Positions 1-6,999 of a DNA stretch of 63,183 bases are shown here, piece by piece (positions within the stretch are counted from its first letter, which is position 1; each line of letters opens with the position of its first letter). The position numbers and the translations under genes were made by a program. The stretch comes from Fen-999 sp044220545 (GTDB lineage: Bacteria > Pseudomonadota > Gammaproteobacteria > Burkholderiales > Rhodocyclaceae), in assembly GCA_044220545.1 (NCBI GenBank), contig JBGAQX010000019.1, positions 1-63,183 on the forward strand, in the 5' to 3' direction. The notes under the pieces were generated by a model that was given only the letters and a program-made list of their open reading frames with translations, did no database searches and was not told the DNA's origin.

Positions 1-12
1 CGGCCGCTGCCC

Positions 13-852
13 ATGGCTGTCGACCATTACGAAAACTTCCCCGTCGCCTCGATTCTGCTGCCGCGCGCCCTGCGCGAGCCCGTGGCGGCAATCTATGTTT
101 TTGCCCGCGGCGCCGACGATTTTGCCGACGAGGGCCAGCGATCGCCCGAAGAGCGCCTTGATCTGCTGAACGGCTACCGCGCCGAACTCGACGCCATCGA
201 GCGCAACCACGCCACGCAACACCCCGTCTTCCAGCGCCTGCGCCCTGTCGTGGCCAGGCATGGTCTGTCGCTGCAACCTTTTCGCGAGTTGCTCGACGCG
301 TTCAGCCAGGATGTCGTCAAGACCCGCTACGCCAGCCATTCCGAATTGCTGGATTACTGCCGCCGTTCCGCCAACCCCGTCGGGCGGCTGTTGCTGGCGC
401 TGTTTCGCGCCGACAACGACGAGAACCTGCGCCGCTCGGACGCCGTCTGCTCTGCGCTGCAGCTCATCAACCACTGGCAGGACGTGGCGGTCGATTGGGC
501 CAAGGGGCGCGTCTATCTGCCCCAGGAGGACCTGCGCCGATTCGGTGTCGCCGAGCCGCAAATCGCCGCCGGGCACTGCGACGAACACTGGCGCGCCCTG
601 ATGCGCTTCCAGGTCGACCGGGCGCGCACCCTGATGGAAAGTGGCGCGCCGCTCGGCCGCGACCTGCCCGGCCGTATCGGCCTGGAGATACGCACCATCG
701 TCGCCGGCGGGCTGCGCATCCTGGAGAAGATCGAGGCGGTCGACTACGACATCTTCCGGCGGCGGCCCGTGCTGGGAACGCTCGACATCTTCCGGCGGCG
801 GCCCGTGCTGGGAACGCTGGACTGGCCAACCATCCTGTGGCGCGCCCTGTGA
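13..852 (+). CDS. hpnC: HpnC, squalene/hydroxysqualene synthase family protein
   Basis: Trans-isoprenyl diphosphate synthase fold enzyme of the HpnCDE route, which makes squalene from farnesyl diphosphate for hopanoids; HpnC converts presqualene diphosphate to hydroxysqualene. The first aspartate-rich motif is at residues 35-39 (DDFAD) and the second is the NHWQDVAVDW segment at about residue 154. The protein has 279 residues, about normal. It is directly followed by hpnD (7 bp gap) and hpnE in the same direction, which fixes the family. The last 25 residues contain a perfect 12-residue tandem duplication (DIFRRRPVLGTL twice) from a 36-bp DNA repeat, outside the catalytic motifs. The ATG at 13 follows the first bases of the window, so a longer upstream start cannot be excluded. 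Confidence 0.9.
   Translation: MAVDHYENFPVASILLPRALREPVAAIYVFARGADDFADEGQRSPEERLDLLNGYRAELDAIERNHATQHPVFQRLRPVVARHGLSLQPFRELLDAFSQDVVKTRYASHSELLDYCRRSANPVGRLLLALFRADNDENLRRSDAVCSALQLINHWQDVAVDWAKGRVYLPQEDLRRFGVAEPQIAAGHCDEHWRALMRFQVDRARTLMESGAPLGRDLPGRIGLEIRTIVAGGLRILEKIEAVDYDIFRRRPVLGTLDIFRRRPVLGTLDWPTILWRAL
748..819 (+). repeat. 36-bp tandem duplication inside hpnC
   Basis: Two copies, 748-783 and 784-819, differ only at the last base. Each encodes DIFRRRPVLGTL in frame, so the reading frame survives. The next codons (DWPTILWRAL) follow the second copy as they would follow a single one, which points to a recent duplication rather than a functional repeat. Confidence 0.95.
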
Positions 853-859
853 TCCGACC

Positions 860-1693
860 ATGACCCCGGACGAATACTGTCGCCAGAAGGCCGCCGCCAG
901 CGGTTCCAGCTTCTACTACAGCTTCCGCTTCCTGGCCCCGCCGCGCCGCGCGGCCATCACCGCCCTCTACGCCTTCTGCCGCGAAGTGGATGACGCGGTG
1001 GACGAATGCGCCGATGCCGGCGTGGCGGCCATGAAGCTGGCCTGGTGGCGCGGCGAGGTGGCGGCGCTTTTTGAAGGCCGCCCTACCCACCCGGTCACCC
1101 AGGCCCTGGCCACCGCCCTGCCCCGCTACCACCTGCCGGCGGAGCAATTGCTGGAAATCATCGACGGGATGGCCATGGACCTCCACCAGACCCGCTACCC
1201 GGACTTCAAGGCGCTGCACCTGTATTGCTACCGGGTCGCCTCGGTGGTCGGCCTGCTGGCGGCGGAAATCTTCGGTTACACGGATCGGCGCACGCTCAAG
1301 TACGCCCACGATCTCGGCCTGGCGTTCCAGTTGACCAACATCATCCGCGACGTCGGCGAGGATGCCCGGCGCGGCCGCATCTACCTGCCCCAGGACGAAC
1401 TGGCGCGCTTCGGCGTCGCCGAGGCCGACATACTGCAAGCCCGCCATTCGGCAGGCTTCGGGAACCTGATGGAGTTTCAGGTCCGGCGCGCCCAGGAGAC
1501 CTACGATCGGGCCCTGGGCCAGCTGCCGGCCGTGGATCGCAAGTCGCAACGCGCCGGCCTGATCATGGCCGCCATTTACCGCACGCTGCTCGACGAAATC
1601 GCCCAGGATGGCTGCCGCGTCCTGACCCATCGCATCGCCCTGCCACCCGCGCGCAAGCTATGGCTGGCGGCGAAGACCTGGATGGCGACGTGA
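860..1693 (+). CDS. hpnD: HpnD, presqualene diphosphate synthase
   Basis: Condenses two farnesyl diphosphates to presqualene diphosphate, the first step of the HpnD-HpnC-HpnE squalene route. The 277-residue protein has both metal-binding motifs, DDAVD at residues 44-48 and DVGED at 164-168, and the family segment RGRIYLPQDEL. The start ATG at 860 lies 7 bp after the hpnC stop; upstream in-frame starts lie inside hpnC and are disfavoured. Its stop overlaps the likely GTG start of hpnE, so the three genes look translationally coupled. Confidence 0.92.
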   Translation: MTPDEYCRQKAAASGSSFYYSFRFLAPPRRAAITALYAFCREVDDAVDECADAGVAAMKLAWWRGEVAALFEGRPTHPVTQALATALPRYHLPAEQLLEIIDGMAMDLHQTRYPDFKALHLYCYRVASVVGLLAAEIFGYTDRRTLKYAHDLGLAFQLTNIIRDVGEDARRGRIYLPQDELARFGVAEADILQARHSAGFGNLMEFQVRRAQETYDRALGQLPAVDRKSQRAGLIMAAIYRTLLDEIAQDGCRVLTHRIALPPARKLWLAAKTWMAT

Positions 1694-3000
1694 GCAGTGT
1701 GACCGACGCAAGCGGCGCGAACGTGGCCATCATCGGCGCCGGCTACGCCGGGCTGGCGGCCGCCGTCGAGCTGGCGGCACGGGGCATTTTGGTCGACGTC
1801 TTCGAGGCCTCGCGCACACTTGGCGGCCGCGCCCGCGCCATCGACATCGAAGGACTGCGGGTCGACAACGGCGCCCATATCCTGGTCGGCGCCTATCGCG
1901 AAACCCGGCGACTCATGGACGTGGTCGGCTCCCGGCCGGATGCGCTGCGCCGCGAGCCGCTGCATCTGGAATTCCCCGGCGCATTCCGCCTGCGCGCGCC
2001 AGGACTACCAGCGCCCTTGCACCTCGGCTGGGCGCTGCTGACGGCGATCGGGCTGCCCCTGCCGGACAAGTTCGCCGCCATCCGGTTCATGCGCGACATC
2101 AAGCGGCGCCGGTTTCGGCTCGCCAGCGACACCACGGTCGCCACGCTGCTGGCCGACCAACCCGAGCGCTTGCGCCGCTACCTCTGGGACCCGCTCTGTC
2201 TGGCCGCGCTCAACACACCACCGTGCGAGGCGTCGGCGCAGGTCTTCCTCAATGTCCTGCGCGACAGCCTGGCGGCCGATCGCGCCGCCAGCGACCTGCT
2301 GCTGCCGGCCACCGACCTTTCGGCACTGTTCCCGGAACCCGCGGCGAAATTCGTCGCCGCACGCGGCGGCCGAGTGCGGCGCGGCAGCCGGGTCGACGCC
2401 GTTCAGCGACGGAGCGGCCACTATTTTGTCGATGGCCACGGCCCCTACCGACAGGTCATCGTGGCCGTGGCGCCCCAGCACCTGGCCCACCTGGTCCAGG
2501 GTCTGCCCGAGCTGGCGCCGGTGGTGGCGATAGTGGCGGCGCTGCGCTGGGAACCCATCGTCGCCTGTTACCTGGCCTATCCGGAAGACACACGCCTGCC
2601 CTGGCCCATGGTCGGCGTAGACGGCGGCCACGCCCAGTGGCTGTTCGACCGGGGCGCCCTGTGCGGGCAGCATGGCCTCGTCGCGGCCGTGATCAGCGGC
2701 CACGGTCCGCACCAGCAGCTCGATCAAGAAACATTGGAGCTACGCATCCACGAGGAAGTCGGCGCCATGGTTGCCGGCCTGCCTAAACCGCGCTGGAGCC
2801 GGGTGATCGCTGACCGGCGCGCCACCTTCGCCTGCACGCCCAACCTGCGCCGCCCCGCCACCGCCACGCCCCTGCCCGGCCTCTGGCTGGCCGGAGACTA
2901 CGTCGCCGGCGACTATCCCGCCACCATCGAGGGCGCGGTCCGGAGCGGTATTTCTGCCGCGGCCTCAGTTCGCCAGCAGGCGGCCGCCAGCCAGTCTTAG
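1690..3000 (+). CDS. hpnE: HpnE, FAD-dependent hydroxysqualene dehydroxylase
   Basis: Amine-oxidase/phytoene-desaturase-like flavoprotein that reduces hydroxysqualene to squalene, the last step before squalene-hopene cyclase. The N terminus has the dinucleotide-binding pattern VAIIGAGYAGLAAAVELA followed by the acidic end of the second strand (VFEAS) and a GGRA segment. The C terminus has the usual FAD-binding stretch WLAGDYVAGDYPATIEGAVRSG. I chose GTG at 1690, which overlaps the hpnD stop and gives 436 residues; an ATG at 1660 in the same frame would add 10 residues. The 3' end overlaps the convergent ABC ATPase gene by 36 bp. No cyclase gene is in the window. Confidence 0.9.
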   Translation: MSSVTDASGANVAIIGAGYAGLAAAVELAARGILVDVFEASRTLGGRARAIDIEGLRVDNGAHILVGAYRETRRLMDVVGSRPDALRREPLHLEFPGAFRLRAPGLPAPLHLGWALLTAIGLPLPDKFAAIRFMRDIKRRRFRLASDTTVATLLADQPERLRRYLWDPLCLAALNTPPCEASAQVFLNVLRDSLAADRAASDLLLPATDLSALFPEPAAKFVAARGGRVRRGSRVDAVQRRSGHYFVDGHGPYRQVIVAVAPQHLAHLVQGLPELAPVVAIVAALRWEPIVACYLAYPEDTRLPWPMVGVDGGHAQWLFDRGALCGQHGLVAAVISGHGPHQQLDQETLELRIHEEVGAMVAGLPKPRWSRVIADRRATFACTPNLRRPATATPLPGLWLAGDYVAGDYPATIEGAVRSGISAAASVRQQAAASQS

Positions 3001-3633
3001 CACGCGCCCACAACGCCCCGCCAGCGCCTCGTCGTGCGTCACCAGCACCAGCGTGGTACCGGCTTCCCGGTTCATGTCGAACATCAGATCGATGATCTCG
3101 CCACCCGTGGCGGAATCGAGGTTGCCGGTCGGCTCGTCGGCCAGCAGTAGCCGCGGCTGCACGGCAAAGGCGCGCGCCAGCGCCACCCGTTGCTGCTCGC
3201 CACCCGACAGGTGCTTGGGATAGTGGTTTAGGCGCTCGCCCAGGCCCACCCGCGCCAGCATCGCCTCGGCCTGGTCGTGGGCGTTCGGCCGGTTCATCAG
3301 CTCCAGCGGCAGCGCCGCGTTCTCCAGCGCCGTCAGGGCCGGCAACAGCTGAAAGGACTGGAAGACAAAACCGAGCAACCGGCCGCGCAATTCGGCCCGG
3401 GGATCCTCGCCGAGCGACGATATCTCCTCGCCCGCCAGCCGAACGTGGCCCCGGCTCGGCGTATCCAGTCCCGCCAGCAGGGACAGCAGCGTCGACTTGC
3501 CCGACCCCGAGGCCCCAACCACGGCAATCGCCTCGCCCGCGCTCACGGCAAAGGAAATCTCGTGCAGAATCGTCAGCACGCCATTGCCGTTCGGCACGTC
3601 CTTGCCCAGTTGTTCGACTTCGATCATTGCCAT
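2965..3633 (-). CDS. ABC transporter ATP-binding protein, LolD/YbbA type
   Basis: A 222-residue ATPase of the MacB/LolD/YbbA class, which drives transporters acting at the cytoplasmic membrane on lipoproteins or periplasmic substrates. Walker A GASGSGKST is at residues 40-48; also present are FVFQSFQLLPALTALENA, the signature LSGGEQQR, Walker B LLLADEPTG and the switch histidine in VTHD. The gene is divergent from tesA, the same arrangement as ybbA-tesA in E. coli, which supports the YbbA assignment. The partner permease (YbbP-like) is not adjacent. The ATG at 3633 shares a CATG palindrome with the tesA start; an alternative ATG at 3627 would remove that overlap. Confidence 0.85.
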   Translation of the reverse strand: MAMIEVEQLGKDVPNGNGVLTILHEISFAVSAGEAIAVVGASGSGKSTLLSLLAGLDTPSRGHVRLAGEEISSLGEDPRAELRGRLLGFVFQSFQLLPALTALENAALPLELMNRPNAHDQAEAMLARVGLGERLNHYPKHLSGGEQQRVALARAFAVQPRLLLADEPTGNLDSATGGEIIDLMFDMNREAGTTLVLVTHDEALAGRCGRVLRLAGGRLLAN

Positions 3634-4249
3634 GCTGAGACGCCTTCTATTGCTGTTCCTTCTGACAACCCCGCTGACGACGCCGCTTGCGGCCACCGCC
3701 AGCCCCGCAATCCTGATTTTCGGCGACAGCCTGTCCGCCGGTCATGGCATCGCGCTTGACCAGAGCTGGCCAGCCCTGCTGACCAAGCGCCTGGAAGACA
3801 AGCGACTTCCCTACCGCGTCGTCAACGCCAGCATCAGCGGCGAAACCACCGCCGGTGGCCGAGCCCGTCTCGCCGACACGCTGGAGCGCGCGCGGCCCTC
3901 GGTCGTCGTCATCGCCCTCGGCGCCAACGACGGCCTGCGCGGCCTGCCGATCGCGCCGATGCGCCAGAACCTCGTCGCCATGATCCGCGCCGCGAAAACA
4001 GGCAAGTCCAGGGTGCTGCTGGTCGGCATGAAACTGCCGCCCAACTACGGCCCGGACTACGCGCGGCAGTTCGAGCAAACCTTTGCCGACGTCGCCCGTG
4101 AAGAACACGTCGCGTTGCTGCCCTTCCTGCTGGCGCCGATCGCCCTCGATACCAGCGCCTACCAGGCCGACGGCCTGCATCCCACGGCGGCCGCCCAGGC
4201 GAAGTTGCTCGATCACGTCTGGACGGCGCTGCAAGCCTTGCTCAAATGA
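3632..4249 (+). CDS. tesA: Arylesterase / acyl-CoA thioesterase I, TesA family (SGNH hydrolase)
   Basis: Exported multifunctional esterase/thioesterase of the SGNH superfamily, 205 residues. A signal peptide is visible (MLRRLLLLFLL followed by a short polar stretch and an Ala-rich cleavage region near residue 23). The four SGNH blocks are present: GDSLSAG with nucleophile Ser33, the glycine of SGETTAGG, the asparagine of GAND, and Asp/His in DGLHP near residues 179-182. The gene is divergent from the YbbA-like ATPase, sharing start-codon bases, and converges on selD with an 8-bp overlap. No clear Shine-Dalgarno sequence precedes the ATG. Confidence 0.9.
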   Translation: MLRRLLLLFLLTTPLTTPLAATASPAILIFGDSLSAGHGIALDQSWPALLTKRLEDKRLPYRVVNASISGETTAGGRARLADTLERARPSVVVIALGANDGLRGLPIAPMRQNLVAMIRAAKTGKSRVLLVGMKLPPNYGPDYARQFEQTFADVAREEHVALLPFLLAPIALDTSAYQADGLHPTAAAQAKLLDHVWTALQALLK

Positions 4250-5288
4250 CCGACAGCCGGGGCGCGTCGGCGACCGTGCCCATGCGCCCGATCACGGCCG
4301 CCTGGTCGAAGCCGTCGGCCCGGAAGGCATCCAGCACCTGATCGGCCGCTTCGGCGGCGCAGGCCACCAGCAGACCGCCGCTGGTTTGCGGATCGGTGAC
4401 GATCATCTGTTGCCATTCCTCCAGGCCCGGCGCCAGGTCGACCGCCTCGCCGTAGCTGGCCCAGTTGCGTGTCGACGCGCCGGTGGCGCTGCCCACCCTG
4501 GCCTGGCTGGCCGCCTCGGCGATGACCGGCAGGCGATTGAATTCGACCGTGGCGTCGAGCCGGGAGCCCCGGCAAATCTCCATCAGGTGGCCGGCCAGCC
4601 CGAAGCCGGTGACATCGGTCACCGCATGGACCGCCGCCATCTCGGCCAGCCGGGTGCCGGTGACGTTGAGCTTGGTCGTCCAGCGGATCATCTCGGCGTA
4701 GCCCGCCTCGGAGAGCAGCCCCTTCTTCAGCACGGCCGAAAGAATGCCGATGCCCAGCGGCTTGCCGAGGATCAGCAGATCGCCGGCCTGGGCGCCGCTG
4801 TTCCGCTTCAGCCGCTCCGGATGGACCATGCCGATGCCCACCAGGCCATAGATCGGCTCCAGCACGTCGATGGAATGACCGCCGGCGATGGGAATGCCGG
4901 CGGCGGCGCAGACCGATTCGCCGCCGGCGAGAATCCGGCGGATCACTTCCTCGGGCAGCTTGTCGAGCGGCATGCCGACCAGCGCCAGGGCAAAGATGGG
5001 CTTGCCGCCCATGGCATAGACATCGGACAGGGCATTGGTCGCGGCAATGCGGCCGAAATCGTAGGGATCGTCCACAATCGGCGTAAAGAAGTCCGTCGTT
5101 GCCACCACGGCCTGCCCGTCGTTGAAGCGATACACGGCCGCGTCGTCGGCGGTTTCGACCCCCACCAGCAAGTCCGCCGGCATCGTCCGGAGCGGCGCTT
5201 CGGCGAGCAGGCGCGACAACACGGCGGGCGCGATTTTGCAGCCGCAGCCGCCGCCGTGTGAGAATGCCGTCAGCTTGATTTTTTCCAT
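4242..5288 (-). CDS. selD: Selenide, water dikinase SelD (Cys form)
   Basis: Makes selenophosphate from selenide and ATP, the selenium donor for selenocysteine and for tRNA 2-selenouridine. The catalytic segment is HGGGCGCK (Cys15, Cys17, Lys18). The codon at the Sec/Cys position is TGC, so this is a cysteine enzyme. ATP-binding parts follow (TTDFFTPIVDDPYDFG, ALSDVYAMGG, GGHSID, DVTGFGLAGHL). The ATG at 5288 gives 348 residues, the usual length; longer in-frame starts would run into selU. The start lies only 8 bp from the divergent selU start. SelU is the visible consumer; selA and selB are not in the window. Confidence 0.95.
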   Translation of the reverse strand: MEKIKLTAFSHGGGCGCKIAPAVLSRLLAEAPLRTMPADLLVGVETADDAAVYRFNDGQAVVATTDFFTPIVDDPYDFGRIAATNALSDVYAMGGKPIFALALVGMPLDKLPEEVIRRILAGGESVCAAAGIPIAGGHSIDVLEPIYGLVGIGMVHPERLKRNSGAQAGDLLILGKPLGIGILSAVLKKGLLSEAGYAEMIRWTTKLNVTGTRLAEMAAVHAVTDVTGFGLAGHLMEICRGSRLDATVEFNRLPVIAEAASQARVGSATGASTRNWASYGEAVDLAPGLEEWQQMIVTDPQTSGGLLVACAAEAADQVLDAFRADGFDQAAVIGRMGTVADAPRLSVI

Positions 5289-5296
5289 GAGAACCA

Positions 5297-6352
5297 ATGT
5301 CCGACCATCAACCCAAAGGGGTCGCCACCGTAGCACACCTGGCGGAATTCGACGCAATCCTCGACGCCCGCTCGCCGGCGGAATTTGCCGACGATCACCT
5401 GCCCGACGCGATCAGTTGTCCCGTTCTTTCCGATGAGGAAAGGGCGCGCGTCGGCACCCTGTACAAGCAGGCCTCCGCCTTCGAGGCGAAGAAGATCGGC
5501 GCCGCCCTGGTGGCCAAGAACATCGCCCGCCATATCGAGGAACGCTTCCTCGACCGGCCGAAGGACTGGCGACCGCTGGTCTATTGCTGGCGCGGCGGCA
5601 AGCGCAGCGGCGCCTTCCAGCACATCCTGCGCGAAATCGGCTGGGACGCCCACCGGCTCGAAGGCGGCTACAAGCGTTGGCGGCAGAAGGTCGTCGCCGA
5701 TCTGGTGACGCTGCCGGACCAGTTCTCCTTCCGCGTCATTTCCGGCGCCACCGGCAGTGCCAAGAGCCGCGTCCTGGAAGCGCTGGCGACCGAAGGCGCG
5801 CAAATCCTGCACCTGGAGGATCTCGCCGCGCACAAAGGCTCGGTGCTGGGCTCCCTGCCGCACGAAAGCCAACCCTCGCAAAAGGCCTTCGAGACACGCC
5901 TGCACACGGCATTGACCACGCTCGACGCGCAACGTCCGGTATTCGTCGAAGCCGAAAGCCGGCGCATCGGTGGCGTGCAGTTGCCCGACGCCCTGCTGGC
6001 CGCGATCCGCGGCGCACCCTGCCTGCGCATCGACGCGACGCCGGCGGCGCGGGTCGACTTCCTGCTGCGCGACTATGCCTACTTCCCGGCCGATCCGCGC
6101 TGGCTGGTGGACCAGCTGGGGCGCTTGCGCGGCATCCAGAGCAACGAGACGTTGACGCGCTGGCTGGAACTGGTCGAGGCGGGGGACTTCCGCCCGCTGG
6201 TGACGGAGCTGCTTGAAAAGCACTACGACCCGCTCTACCAGCGCTCGCAGTCGAAGAACTACGCCGACTACAGCCAGGCGCCCACCTACGCCACCGACGA
6301 CCTGTCGCCGGAGAGCATCAGTCGGCTGGCGCGACGGATTCTGGCAGCCTGA
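5297..6352 (+). CDS. selU: tRNA 2-selenouridine synthase SelU (MnmH)
   Basis: Replaces sulfur by selenium in 2-thiouridine at the tRNA wobble position via geranylated tRNA, using selenophosphate from SelD. It has an N-terminal rhodanese domain with catalytic Cys97 in YCWRGGKRS and a C-terminal P-loop domain with the Walker-A-like GATGSAKS at residues 150-157. Length is 351 residues, normal. The ATG at 5297 is the first plausible start and leaves 8 bp to the divergent selD start, so each promoter must lie inside the other gene. The 3' end overlaps the convergent methyltransferase gene by 35 bp. Confidence 0.93.
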   Translation: MSDHQPKGVATVAHLAEFDAILDARSPAEFADDHLPDAISCPVLSDEERARVGTLYKQASAFEAKKIGAALVAKNIARHIEERFLDRPKDWRPLVYCWRGGKRSGAFQHILREIGWDAHRLEGGYKRWRQKVVADLVTLPDQFSFRVISGATGSAKSRVLEALATEGAQILHLEDLAAHKGSVLGSLPHESQPSQKAFETRLHTALTTLDAQRPVFVEAESRRIGGVQLPDALLAAIRGAPCLRIDATPAARVDFLLRDYAYFPADPRWLVDQLGRLRGIQSNETLTRWLELVEAGDFRPLVTELLEKHYDPLYQRSQSKNYADYSQAPTYATDDLSPESISRLARRILAA

Positions 6353-6890
6353 AGTCCCGCCCGCGACTGACGCAAATACGCTGAACCACCGCCAGTCTCG
6401 GCTGCGCCACCTCGCCCTGCTCGAAGGCCACCACGGTGAAACGCCGGTGCATGAGATCCAGCAATTCGCCATGGCGCAGCAGGAATTGCGGGTTGCTCGG
6501 ACTGCCGAAACGCTCGTTGCCGACCATGAACGTCTCGTAGATCAGGATTCCACCCTCCGCCAGGCTGGCCATCAGGCTCGGCAGCAAGGGTCGCCACAGG
6601 TAGTTGGTGACGACGATGCCCTCGAACTGGCGACCGTAGTAGGGCCAGGCCCCCCCTTCCAGGTCGGCGCGCCGCGTACCGACACCCGGCACGCCCGCCA
6701 GGCCGGCCAACAACGCCTCGTCGCGATCCACCGCCTCGACGCGGTAGCCCAGACCGGCCAGATGGCGTGCGTGCCGGCCCGGTCCGCAGGCCAGATCGAG
6801 CACCTCGCCGGCCGTGGGAATCAAGGGAGCGAAGCGGCGGACCCAGGGCGACGGCGGGGTGTCGGAAAAAGGTCTGTTCATGAACGGCAT
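6318..6890 (-). CDS. Class I SAM-dependent methyltransferase, unknown substrate
   Basis: A 190-residue Rossmann-fold methyltransferase. Motif I is VLDLACGPGRHARHLAGLG, followed by the acidic residue of the second strand in VEAVDRDEA, then ADLEGGAWPYYGRQFEGIVVTNYLWRPL and a GGILIYETF strand typical of small TehB/UbiE-like enzymes. The substrate cannot be told. The ATG at 6890 is preceded by GGTGG at suitable spacing; an ATG at 6881 is the alternative. The 3' end overlaps selU. The 109 bp between this start and the acetyltransferase gene must hold divergent promoters. Confidence 0.8.
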   Translation of the reverse strand: MPFMNRPFSDTPPSPWVRRFAPLIPTAGEVLDLACGPGRHARHLAGLGYRVEAVDRDEALLAGLAGVPGVGTRRADLEGGAWPYYGRQFEGIVVTNYLWRPLLPSLMASLAEGGILIYETFMVGNERFGSPSNPQFLLRHGELLDLMHRRFTVVAFEQGEVAQPRLAVVQRICVSRGRDFRLPESVAPAD

Positions 6891-6999
6891 TTTCCACCAA
6901 TATTGACCATCGGCAGTGACTGGGAGTACCAAGAATGCTATCCTTTGCTGCATCGCAACAAACCCAATCCCGGTTAGCCCAGGGGCTCCCGGCGCCAAC

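Noticed and set aside
467..1630. A 387-codon minus-strand frame across hpnC and hpnD
   Set aside because: Antisense shadow of two well-supported genes, with no recognisable motif and low-complexity composition.
5234..5248. Possible selenocysteine codon in SelD
   Set aside because: The two codons at the catalytic site are both TGC, so SelD is a cysteine form and no UGA recoding is needed.
6904..6950. Possible promoter of the pat gene with an extended -10 (TGCTATCCT)
   Set aside because: No -35 at acceptable spacing; the nearby TTGACC is too far away, so the call was not strong enough to list.
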